Assembly: GCA_963920765.1 (NCBI GenBank)
Contig: OY987242.1
Coordinates: 3,870,789 to 3,934,788 of the forward strand
Origin: Ulota crispa
Taxonomy: Eukaryota > Streptophyta > Bryopsida > Orthotrichales > Orthotrichaceae
Reading direction: 5' to 3'
DNA length: 64,000 bases
Part shown: positions 11,078 to 26,943 of the stretch, one piece after another
Layout: each line of letters begins with the position of its first letter
Position numbering within the stretch: the stretch's first letter is position 1
The notes under the pieces: model-generated
What the model saw: the letters and a program-made list of their open reading frames with translations, nothing else
Database searches by the model: none
Told to the model about the DNA's origin: nothing
Program-made: the position numbers and the translations under genes

Positions 11078-14000
11078 TTATAGGAAGAAGTTGGAAACTG
11101 GAGTCTGACTGAAAATTCCTTTGGCCGCTTCGTTGATTCTTCGAAGGGCTAGAACGTGGGGTTCATCTGCATCCACTGGGATGATTTTTGCCAGCTTCCC
11201 TTCATCCAGTTGGTCCACCACTCTGTTGGCCGCTTCCAGTCCCGTCACAAAAGCTTTTTCCTGTCCCATCATCCCCGGTCAATCCGGCCTCATTACACTA
11301 ATTTCTCATGAGAAAACCCGAAAAAGTTGCACACCTGGGAAGGTGTAAAAAAGTTAAAAAATTATCTATTTTTCTTGAGTGCAGAAAACAAGACAAAAAA
11401 ACAACAAACAGTTATCCTTGAAACCACCGTGAGAAATCAAGATTTTTTTAATTTGAAAAGAGGCTCAAGGAAAAAAGAGATGTAACTTAGAACTGTATGA
11501 GAGTTTATAAAAACCTGTGGTATTTATGAGTAATTCTTTTGTACCTGAGACCATGAGCCGTGCCTATTCACAATCCAATCCCCTGCCATGAAAACATTCG
11601 GGAAGCTTGTCGTCCCACGCATCATATATTGATAGGACCCTGCAGTAGGAAAAAACCTAGATTCAGTAGGAAGAAGGTTATTATGCCATATTGTGTACAT
11701 CCCATAATATCTGTAGCATGAGTATTTAGTGCCAATTTATATTAGTGCCTAATTGTTTGTGCAAAGCACCAAAATGAACCAATGGGATTGCTATAAGCCT
11801 AGACTAGTAGAAATAAGGTCTTGGGGTACCAAAATACAACGTCAAAACTTGGAGCCTGAGGCCTGTTTGGTGTCCCAGGACCTTATTTTTGCTAGTGCTA
11901 TGATTGGGTCATCAATTCAATCCCAAAATGAGCAAGCCCACTTTACTCTAGTGATGACATGATCCTATATGCGACAATTGTTTAGTGCCAAAAGTTGAGC
12001 CACAAGCCAAAAAAATTGGGTCATCTCAAAGTAAAACTCACTTTAGAGAACTTGGGCCCAACTTGTTGATTTGAAATTTGGCCATCAATTGAGCCCAAGG
12101 ACTTCATTACAGCCCAATTATAAAGCCAATCTCAAAACTTTGACCTAATTGATGACCCAATGGATTGTGGATTGACACAAGGTTATTAATATAAAGTAGC
12201 CCCTTTTAGTTTTCTCACTGAAGACAAAAATAGAATTTAGATTATCCATTGTGCTGACCTGGCATTGTCTAAGGCATTGAAGGTGACAATAAAGTTCTAT
12301 CCAAAGTGTAGGATACCGTAGTGCATTTATGAAAACCAAAAGGCCAAATGAAATCAATCCTAAAGGACTTCCTCCCTGCTTTCTTTTCCTTCTTTTTAAT
12401 TTTTTTTTGTTCCTTCTTTTGGTTGTTTTTTGTTTGTTTTTATTTTGTGTCCATCAGCTTACCTGGGAAGAAGTGTGTTACAGCTTTTGGGAAACGACCA
12501 ACAGCTTGATCAACCACGTTGGCCTTGCCAAACTCTGGGATGCAAACAGCAAGGGCATCCTTGACCTTCCTTACGATCTGGTCATCACTCATGGGTAAGA
12601 ACTGGTTCGCATGATACTGCCACGCAAAAACAGTCACAAACAAAACCCATAATCAGTACAAACTCATCAAAACACAAGAAAAAACAAAGCTCAGAAAAAA
12701 AGAAAAAAAAAAGAAGAAAAGAAAGAACCATTTAAGAAACGTCGTGAAAAGTTATCTATTCTATGATGCATTTCAAAGTCATGAAAAAATCTTGGTCTAC
12801 TTCAGTACTTGCACTCATCTCCTTGAAGAAAGAAATTAACAAAGAGGAAAGAAACTATGAAAACAAAAAAAGGCAAGAGGGTTTTAAGGTTTAGCAAGGA
12901 AAAAGGCTTACAAAGTCTGCTTCAACCACAGTGCCAGGTTCGTCCTTGTACTCATCGTGTATTTCATTCAAGTTAAAAAACGTCCATCCTGTTGTAGTGT
13001 CAAATCCAAAGCATGCGTTGCTGGGCATAGGAATAGAAACCTGCTCCCAAAAAATACAAAATAAGCTCTTGCAATGCGACAGAAAAACAAAATAAACATG
13101 TGTACATATACACACATTCTCTTTCCTCTGATAATTTTTCGAAACTTAGCAAAGGTTAAAACTTAACACACACCAACTCCATACTTCTTTTGCAAATGTA
13201 TATTGTAGGACTTTTACAGAAAATTTCATACTTCTTCTTCCTCCACAAAGATCTGAAAGCTGAGTTTACTAAAAACTTAAAAGATAAACTTTCTATCATA
13301 TTAAAATATTGGTTTCCAAGCTTTTTCATTGTACTCTTAAGAAAGAGAGATATTTAATGTACCTTGCGATCAAGCCAGAGCCGCACAGCTAAAATGTCCA
13401 CAGCACCGAGGTTGGCGGTATTGACAAACTCTGGTCTAGTCCGCAAGACTTTACTGCAAAATAAATTTACAGGGGATCGGCACATTTAGTAACAAAATCA
13501 AAAAGCAAAAACTTGGTATATACACTTAAAGTGCTACAGTTCTACGACCTCTAGATATATGCATACAAAAAAATGAACTACGATAGACCGAGAACTGTTG
13601 TATTCAACTAATTACGGGTTATCCAAAGTCCAAGTCCATAAATATTAATCCAGAAGCAAACCTAATTGCATTGGTTTGCAAAACACACAAGGAAACATGC
13701 AAAATATTGGGAGATCTCTCCAGGTTCAATGACAAAGAAAGTTCACAATTACATGAATAGTTTATAATCAGTTAAATATAGTGCTATTTCCAAGCAACCA
13801 AAGTAACAAAAAAGCTGGAAAGTTCAAAGCAATGGCCCCAAACGTGTTTTTTCTGATTATCTCAAGTTACTAAAACCGTTGCGAAAAGTGGTAAAAATTC
13901 AAATTACACTAAGATGTTCACTTTCTCTTTTTTGTAGCAATGTACTCACTCTATTTTTTAACAAGTGACCCCAATAAAACCTCGTATTTTTTATTCCAAA

Positions 14001-17000
14001 TTCATTGATCATGTTGTAAAAAGACATCATATAAAAAGGGTCCAAATTTGATATCACCACAAATAATGATGAACACTGTATGTGTTTATTGCAACCTACT
14101 TAATATTGCGTCCAATAAGCCTCCATACGACGTACTGAAAACTACTGAAAACCAAAAAAGACACAAGTTTAATGGAAACTGAAAAAGACACAAGTCTCCA
14201 GTTGGCCATTTTTTTTGAGACAAAAGGAGTAATACTTTAGGTAGAAGTTTTGCAAAATGTAATGACATTTGCATACACTAGTGCAAAGGAGAGAGTTGCA
14301 GGATTGTTCTTTGTCAAAGTGAGCTACATTAAATACAAGCATTGGTGTAAAACAAAGGTTGTAGCAGATGGAGTGCAGTAACTTGGGTGAGGGCAACATT
14401 AAATTATTTGTTTACCTCTTTGGCACAATTTTCTGCATGGCAGAGATGCCAACGGAGAAAATGACGGCGTCGGCAGGGAAATGCTCGTCACCGCAAAGAA
14501 CTCCCGTGACGGAGCCTGAGGCTTCGTCAAGCACGAGGTCCGTCAAGCGTTTGTTGGAGAGAAAGCCACAGCCGTTGCCCTGCATGGCTTCTACCCAAGG
14601 CCGGAAGATCATCTCGCCCACCGTGCCACGGCACCACACGACGTCGAAATCTGGCTGCACATACTCTGCAGTTTACGGTGAAAATGGGGAAACTAAAAAA
14701 ATAAAAAATAAAAAAGTATCCCAATCTCACCAGAATCAATAAAGAGTATTCCATGTGTTAATCCAAAAAATGTTTCAAATACGCTCTCAAATTCAAGCTT
14801 TACCGGAGCAGGAGATTCTTTTTACACTTCATTGGATATACGTACAGCTATACAAAATAAAGGGAAAGTTTCATGGATACCCCTGAAGTTTGCAATATTT
14901 GCATAGATACCCCTGCTTTTTCAGAAATTGCACAAATACCCTTGGACCAAAATTTTCAGGCGTTTGTTTTGTTGTGCATGCCACTTCCCCTACTTCCTTT
15001 GTGCGCACATTGCTTCTTTTTTGTTTCATTACATTCCCTTCTTCAACATTAGTCATGAAGGAAGTACAAGCACAACAAATAAATGCCTAAGAATTATGGT
15101 CCAAGGGTCTTTGTGCAATTTCTGAAAAAGCTAGGGGTATCTATGCAAATATTCCAAACTTCAGGGGTATCCATGAAATTTTCCCAAAAATTAAACCTGC
15201 TAGAGAAAAAAAAAATTTAAGTTTAATCTATGGTGTTACTTGAGTTAATGAATGTCCTAATCTTTTGCAAACGGTATCAAAATCTTCGAAGTTTAATGAT
15301 TCTATTATCCATGGTAGTGCAAGAAGGCTTGGGAGTGAAATACAAGGAGAGGGAGGGTTTTGGATTGAGGACTGGCAAATGGTACAACTAGGTGGTTGGA
15401 TACACAAATGGGTCTCTATTTGTGTGAGTTCAAGTGCCTTAAAATGATTGTTGTTTAAAGTGTATAGAAAGATAAAATCGCCTTGTTGAGGGCTTTTCAT
15501 TGATAAAAAAAATGAAAAATAGATAATACTCTCTGTTGAAGAACTACGGAAAATTATCAAATTTGGAGAGAGAAATTCGCAATGACTTCAAAGATCTTAA
15601 CAAGGTAAAAAAAGACGCACCTGGTGGGCTAAGATAAAGTAATAGAGCATGCCCAAACACGCAGCAGCACTACAAAGCTCGCCCGGTGCAAAGAGCCCCA
15701 CTAATAGCATAGGGTTGAATGCATCCTTGTACACACGCTCGGAGCAGCCATACTCTCGGAACAGCTCCCGTGCACTTCCTGCCAGATTCCCACTACAATC
15801 TCTTCAAAATTGACACATCTCCGGTGCTTGCATACACTGAAAAAGATTGCAAAACGGAGCTAAACTAACCACAAAAACACTAAAAAACTTGGGAGTAGAA
15901 AGATTTGTACAGTACTTGAGTCATATTCTTCCCAAGCGCGGTTAGTGTTGTCGAAATCAACCACTGTCACACACCATAGCCACATGTCAAAAGCGTCCAA
16001 ACAGAGAATGTAGTTCACCACTAGAGCTCCATAAATCCTATAACAATGATAGAGCTTAACAAGCGTACTTAACTAATTTTAGACTATACAAGGTTCAGAA
16101 ATAATAATCCATATGCAAAACCTTGGGACATCTATGAAAAATATTCAGAAATCTATGTCTCTCAACATCAAAAGATCTCCCTGTGTTTAGAATTACATGG
16201 ATAGTCCATGTTTAGTTATTTATGGCATAGTATATTCAGACTGTTGATAATTTTAGCACAAGACTACGAAATCCAAGACTTTGTATCTTGTCACTCAGAT
16301 TTAGAACTACGGCGTCACCTGCATACATGAGACGTATGGCGGTCATGCGGTCCAAGAGCGGCAACCGCTTGAACTGCAATCACAAGCAAAGAATCAAAGG
16401 CTTATAAGAGAGAAGAAGAAACTGACAAAGATATTAGCTAACTAGAGGTGAGTTTTGTATAAAAGAAATTGGATGAGGTTGGATTACTAGGAGGTAGTAC
16501 CTGCGTGTAGACAAAAGTTCCCAGTGGGCTCGGTAAAGGAGGCATGTCTTGAAATATTGGTGATTCTACCTGCGGATGTGTACACAAGATACCACGACCA
16601 TCTTAAACCCTAAAAAATTAGAAGATCACAAAGATGATCAATCTAACAAGCACGAGAGCAAAGAATGGTATGTATATACAGTAGAACTTATCTATTAAAT
16701 ATGCTAGGACTAGAAGAAGTGTTCAATTTGTACAGGTTTTTGATTTAGATAAGTTGTACTGTAACGGCTTTAGAGTTGGGATACATTGTGTTGTTCACCT
16801 CTAAACCAGCAGGAGAGAATTGCGCAGACTTTGTCCATTTCGTGAAAGGTTGTAATCCCAATTCATCCACCAGAGCAAAGATGTTCTTGTATGGATACCA
16901 AAACCCTGCAAAAACAGGCAAAAGTTGCAAACACATGTAAAGTTGCAAAAACAGGCAAAAGTTGCAAATGCAAGCAAAAGTTGCAAAAAACAGGCAAAAG

Positions 17001-17718
17001 TTGCAAACACAGGCAAAAGTTGTAAATACAGGCAAAAGTTGCAAACATAGGCAAAGTTGCAAAAACAGGCAAAAGTTGCAAACACGGGAAAAAGTTGCAA
17101 AAACAGACAAACGTTGCAAAATCAGGCAAAAAAAGTTGTGTTCAAAACGGGAAAGAGGGGCTGCTGCTGCAGCTGTTGCATTGACAAGAGCATGAAGATG
17201 AAGTAGAGAGTGTTACCGTGAATGCCGACCTCGACAGAGCGACCTCCGGGGGTTTTCCATCCGGCAACAAGCCCTCCAGGCTGCGCTCCTGCCTCCAAGA
17301 GAGTCACGTCGAACCCCTGAAATCCATCAGAGGCTCAGGAAAGTTCAGCAAGGCTCAGGATTCAAGCTGCATCATCTCGCACAGAATCTCCAAACCCTAA
17401 AAGTTTGCGAAGCCAGCTGACCTGCTTGGTGAGATGGTGCGCAGCGCCCAAGCCTGCCCAGCCAGCGCCGACCACCACCACCTTCTTCTTCTTCTTCGTT
17501 TCCAGCTCCGGCGAAGACTCGACTCCTGTTGCGTCTGCTCTAATTGCCCTGCTGCTCCTGCTGCTCCTCCTTCCTCGTACTCCTGAGCTCAGTTTCAAAA
17601 AATTGGAGTACACCTCGTTGCTCGTCCGAAACAGGCCATGCTTGGAATTGCGCAATGTCGGTACGTGGTTGTACTGAAACTGCAACGCCAACGTTGTCGT
17701 TGTTGCTGCTCCGGCCAT
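11078..17718 (-). CDS. Phytoene/zeta-carotene desaturase-like FAD oxidoreductase (13 exons, 574 aa)
   Basis: Plastid-type flavoprotein of the amine oxidase/carotenoid desaturase superfamily. Minus-strand exons in gene order: 17422-17718, 17217-17316, 16799-16905, 16501-16569, 16319-16373, 15916-15963, 15621-15778, 14416-14654, 13363-13453, 12912-13040, 12463-12616, 11545-11639, 11078-11260. All phases agree. Residues 1 to about 65 are rich in Ser/Arg/Thr and look like a chloroplast transit peptide. VVVVGAGWAGLGAA (about 78-92) is the Rossmann dinucleotide-binding motif, followed by an acidic VTLLEAG strand and GGRSVEVGIHGFWYPY. The C-terminus has FPNVFMAGDW, the FAD-binding signature equivalent to the AGD(Y/W) motif of PDS and ZDS. 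The sequence differs from canonical PDS, ZDS and CRTISO as I know them, so the substrate is unassigned. At exon 8 an acceptor two codons upstream (adding Y-V-Q) is also possible. Introns carry a minisatellite, a MITE and a SINE-like insert. Confidence 0.9.
14862..15185. mobile_element. Intron-family MITE (copy 2), in desaturase-like intron
   Basis: 324-bp element between the exons at 14416-14654 and 15621-15778. It begins GGGAAAGTTTCATGGATACC and ends with the inverse. The arms are inverted repeats of roughly 100 bp that contain ATACCCC-like blocks every 30-35 bases. The interior matches the elements at 21851-22177, 28870-29190 (inverted) and 8329-9106. Flanking bases are A-rich and I cannot confirm a clean duplication. 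Confidence 0.8.
15228..15530 (+). mobile_element. Possible SINE-like insert in intron
   Basis: The 3' part (AAAATGATTGTTGTTTAAAG, then GTATAGAAAGATAAAATCGC and a GCTTTTCATTGATAAAAAAA tail) resembles the tail region of the insert at 32235-32515, in the same orientation. Tails of the type TTTCATTGATAAAA are seen in plant SINEs. I see no clear polymerase III promoter boxes at its 5' end, so it may be a truncated copy. Confidence 0.35.
16906..17140. repeat. Minisatellite in desaturase-like intron 2
   Basis: About ten or more copies of a unit close to AGGCAAAAGTTGCAAACAC (18-19 bp, plus strand) fill most of the 311-nt intron between exons 2 and 3. The array starts essentially at the 3' splice site of exon 3, so on the transcript the branch-point and polypyrimidine region is made of repeat units (GTTTGCAACTTTTGCCT on the sense strand). 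Copies vary by 1-3 bases. Confidence 0.9.
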
Positions 17719-18225
17719 AGCTACGAAAGGTTGCACACAATCAATGCTCCATTCATGAGATCCAAGCAATTCTCTCAAATTTTGAAATTTGCTCAGAGTG
17801 TTGATGATCTATGAATTGGGAAGAGCCTATGGTTGTGGAAGTAGTGAGTGGAGAAACAAACGAATGCGCATTTGGGGTATCTGCGCCGTGAAAGAGGAGG
17901 CGAGGATTGGAGAGACGACGAGGTGAATTCTCAGCAGTGGTCTGGGATTTTGGTCTCGTCTGTGAGGGATGATCGAGTCGTAGTGATTTGAGAGCAGTAG
18001 AGTAGCGGAAATTGAGGGAGAGAGCGTCGGGGGATGTGTGGCTCAGGAATTTGCACAAGAGCATCGTTGCGATGGCTCGCCGTCTCGCGACCAAGCGGGA
18101 GGCTCAGGGTGAGGCTGCCATGATTTGCAGCGGAGGTGCCGGGGAAGGAAGATTGAAAGCAGAGTGCCGCTTTTTCCCTGTCGCCTGTGTTCCCCGATTT
18201 CAGGAACTGTTCCTATGCTCGTGTT

Positions 18226-18625
18226 TCATGTATCTGGCAGGGGGTTTCATGTCCCTTGGAGGGGGTTTCATGTCCTTGGAGGGGGTTTCATGTCCCTTGG
18301 AGGGGGTTCATGTCCTTGGAGGGGGTTCATGTCCTTGGAGGGGGTTTCATGCCCTTTGGAGGGGGTTTCATGTAGCTGGGATTTGATGTAGCTTAGGGTA
18401 TGTTCACACTTGGTGCTATGAGGGGTATTAGCGGTGGAAAATTGGATGCATTTGGACACACCTCTAGATTGCATTCATATTGCTAATATCCCTCTTGACA
18501 TCAAGTGTGAACATACCCTTGGAGGGAGGTTTCATATATCTGAGAGGGGATTTGATGTATTTGGGAGGGAGTTTCATATATCTGGGAGGAGGTTTCATGT
18601 GTCTAGGAGGGGGTTTCATGTACAA
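18226..18625 (+). repeat. Minisatellite with unit ~GGGGGTTTCATGTCCTTGGA, interrupted
   Basis: Units of 19-21 bp (TTTCATGTCCCTTGGAGGGG and variants) repeat about seven times at 18226-18380 and about five more times, more diverged, at 18525-18625. The two halves are separated by a 123-bp palindromic element (18396-18518). Open frames across it simply read the repeat. Confidence 0.9.
18396..18518. mobile_element. 123-bp palindromic MITE inside the minisatellite
   Basis: It begins GGGTATGTTCACACTTG and ends with the exact inverse CAAGTGTGAACATACCC. An inner pair (GAGGGGTATTAGC / GCTAATATCCCTC) extends the palindrome. Minisatellite units lie on both sides, which supports insertion into the array. 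Flanking bases do not give a clear target duplication, so the superfamily is unassigned. Confidence 0.7.
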
Positions 18626-18633
18626 TAGCAGGA

Positions 18634-19033
18634 TTCATTCAACACAACAAGATTTGTGTAACACATGAGGATTCATCCAACACATGAAGATTCATCCAAC
18701 ATAGCATGATTCATCCAACATAGCATGATTCATCCAACATAACATGACATCATGATTCATCCAACACATTATGATTCATCCAACATAACATGATTCATCC
18801 AACACAGCAGGATTCATCCAATGCATCAAGATTTCATCCAACACAACAGAATTCATCCAACACAATAGGATTCATCCAACACAGCAGGATTCATCCAACA
18901 CAATATGATTTGTCCAACACAGCTTGATTCATCCAATGCATCAAGATTTCATCCAACACAACAAGATTCATCCAACACAGCAGGATTCATCCAACACAAT
19001 ATGATTTGTCCAACACAGCAGGATTCATCCAGT
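18634..19033 (+). repeat. Minisatellite with unit ~AGGATTCATCCAACACAAC
   Basis: About 20 copies of a 18-20-bp unit built on GATTCATCCAACACA run without interruption next to the previous array. Short higher-order similarity is visible: the stretch with ATGCATCAAGATTTCATCC occurs twice, near 18820 and 18940. Confidence 0.9.
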
Positions 19034-19593
19034 TGCCTGCATTCACCCGGCTCGGTTTACTAAACAGACGTGAGGTCAAGGTGGAAAGCTCCGATTGTTT
19101 CACTCGCCAAAACGTAATAACTTTGTTATAAATATTTACCATCACAAATCCGAATTACAAAATTTTGAATCCCCATTTGGATTCAAAAACCCTAATTTAG
19201 TCAAGAACCACGGAGAGAGAAGGATTACAACTGAACCAACGCCAAAAAAATGCACCTTTGTTTGTAACAAAAGCCAAGAATTCTTCCATCCTGGCCCCAC
19301 ATCGACGTTCATGCAAGCATCCGATCCCGTTCACCCGCTTCCAAGGCTCCAAGCACGTCATGAAACTTTTCCGGGACGCAAGCTACAGCAAGCAAAGCAA
19401 GCAAAGCAAATTATGCAAGCAAGCCATTCTCCGTAATCGATCCCAGTTTGCGGAAACGGGCGAACTCTGAACAAATCTTAACTCGTGAGCCCCTCAGTCA
19501 TTCACCACACTTCAATTCCCAACCATGTCTCTCTCTTTCCCCTTCAATAATCAGTACAACTTTCTGACCATTATCCAATTCTCTGGGGTTTGA

Positions 19594-25388
<5,795 letters not shown>

Positions 25389-26943
25389 TAACTTCGGATT
25401 TTTTTTGCTCTTTTATTTTTTGTTTTTTTCCCTTTATGGTTTTGGTAACACTTGGGTACATACTGTATATTGGTTCCTGTAGTGTGAGCTAATAATATCC
25501 CCACTCGGACCTTATTTCCTTGTTATTAGTGTTGGACGTTTCTTTTAGTCAGGTCAAGGCTCTTCCTTATGATAAATCCTGCCATCAGCCAGCAGGTAGG
25601 TAGCTGCAAATGAAAATGTAAACAATGTATGACTTTTGTTACGAAGACTCTTTTTGAGTCTTATTTTTAAGATTACTTTGTTTTTTGTTATTGAAAATTA
25701 CCAAGGTTAATATTCAGCATGAACTCTGTCTTTTTGGTAGGGAATTCATCAATACACCTTCGGTCTTGTTTTCTGTAGTTTCAAATTTTTAAAAGGAACC
25801 GAACCTAGCGATTCAGACGGAAAAGTAGATTTTTTGAATAAATTTGCTTTTTAACTTGAAATCAAGGGGAACAAGTTCATTTAGTCAAGATGCTGTCAAG
25901 TTGCTTGTAATCTAAACATTGCCAGACAGTGACTATTCTATGGTTCAAGTTGTGCTTAACAAAAATAAGGCGTATCTTTTTTTTTTCAAGTGTTACTTTG
26001 AAAGTTTGTAACTTTCGAATTGTGTATACATTCCCTTATCAAGGACTTTGCAATGAAACAAAGAACATCACATAGGTACCTATTCACAAATTATCAATGA
26101 TTTCAATGCTCTTTCTATCGATTAATGGATGCTAGAAAACAAAAATTTGAGACATAAATGTTTGAAAATCTAGCTCTCAATTTCACAAGGTCCCTTTAGC
26201 TATAGAAGGATTTCCTTGTTTTTGATGCAGAATCTTGTGAATCCAAGAAGTTCCATAATTCTCAAAAGAATTTGACACTCATGTTCACAAATCAATTATA
26301 CATGAAGGGATAAGGAAAGGTTCACACCACATCTTAAGTCCCACTAAAGTCTCAAAATCTGATTGACCAAGAGGTGAATACTGGGATCCATCCATTCACA
26401 TTATGTTTCACATCACAACTCACTCAGAAATTCCTACATGACAAAGACTTTTTGAAAGATTTGGTACCAAGAAGATGAGGCTATGCTCAAGTCACATCAA
26501 GCAAAAACAAAAAACCATCAACAAGCAAAACTCCCAAGAACTTTTTTTGCTTAAGTATTTCAATTTTGCTCTTTATAACTCAACCAAAGGTAAGATTTTG
26601 CACGGTATCTTGCACGGTATCTTGCACGGCGCTTGTGAAATGTTCCACAGGCTCGGATCACGAACCATGCAGGTCGAGCCTTTGATTCTACCATCGCCAA
26701 AACAAATCCATGCTCCTGCAATTTTCCATTCCGAAGATTTTTCCGTTTTGACACCGGCTCCATTGATGCACTAGAAGCTGCACTTGCAACGCCTTCAAGT
26801 GCCAGATGCAAGCATTGGAATAATCCCAAGGTATCCGCAACTCTATTTGAAAACTCTACACAGAGGCATGCATTTCAAAGACAAATTCAGGAAAAGAAAC
26901 AGTGAAAATCTCACAGGTAAGTTACAGTCGCTTGCATTCTCAC
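25389..26943. other. Convergent intergenic region (phytepsin / DHHC gene)
   Basis: The two genes end toward each other across about 1.55 kb, so both 3' UTRs are presumably here. A 13-bp unit (ATCTTGCACGGT) is repeated three times at about 26595-26632. Otherwise it is AT-rich DNA with no supported gene. Confidence 0.5.

Noticed and set aside
16745-17129. Cys/Phe/Leu-rich minus-strand repeat proteins (three overlapping frames)
   Set aside because: They are translations of the 19-bp minisatellite in the desaturase-like intron.
18012-18628. Gly/His/Met-rich repeat proteins in several frames
   Set aside because: They simply read the GGGGGTTTCATGTCC minisatellite; no start context or conserved product.
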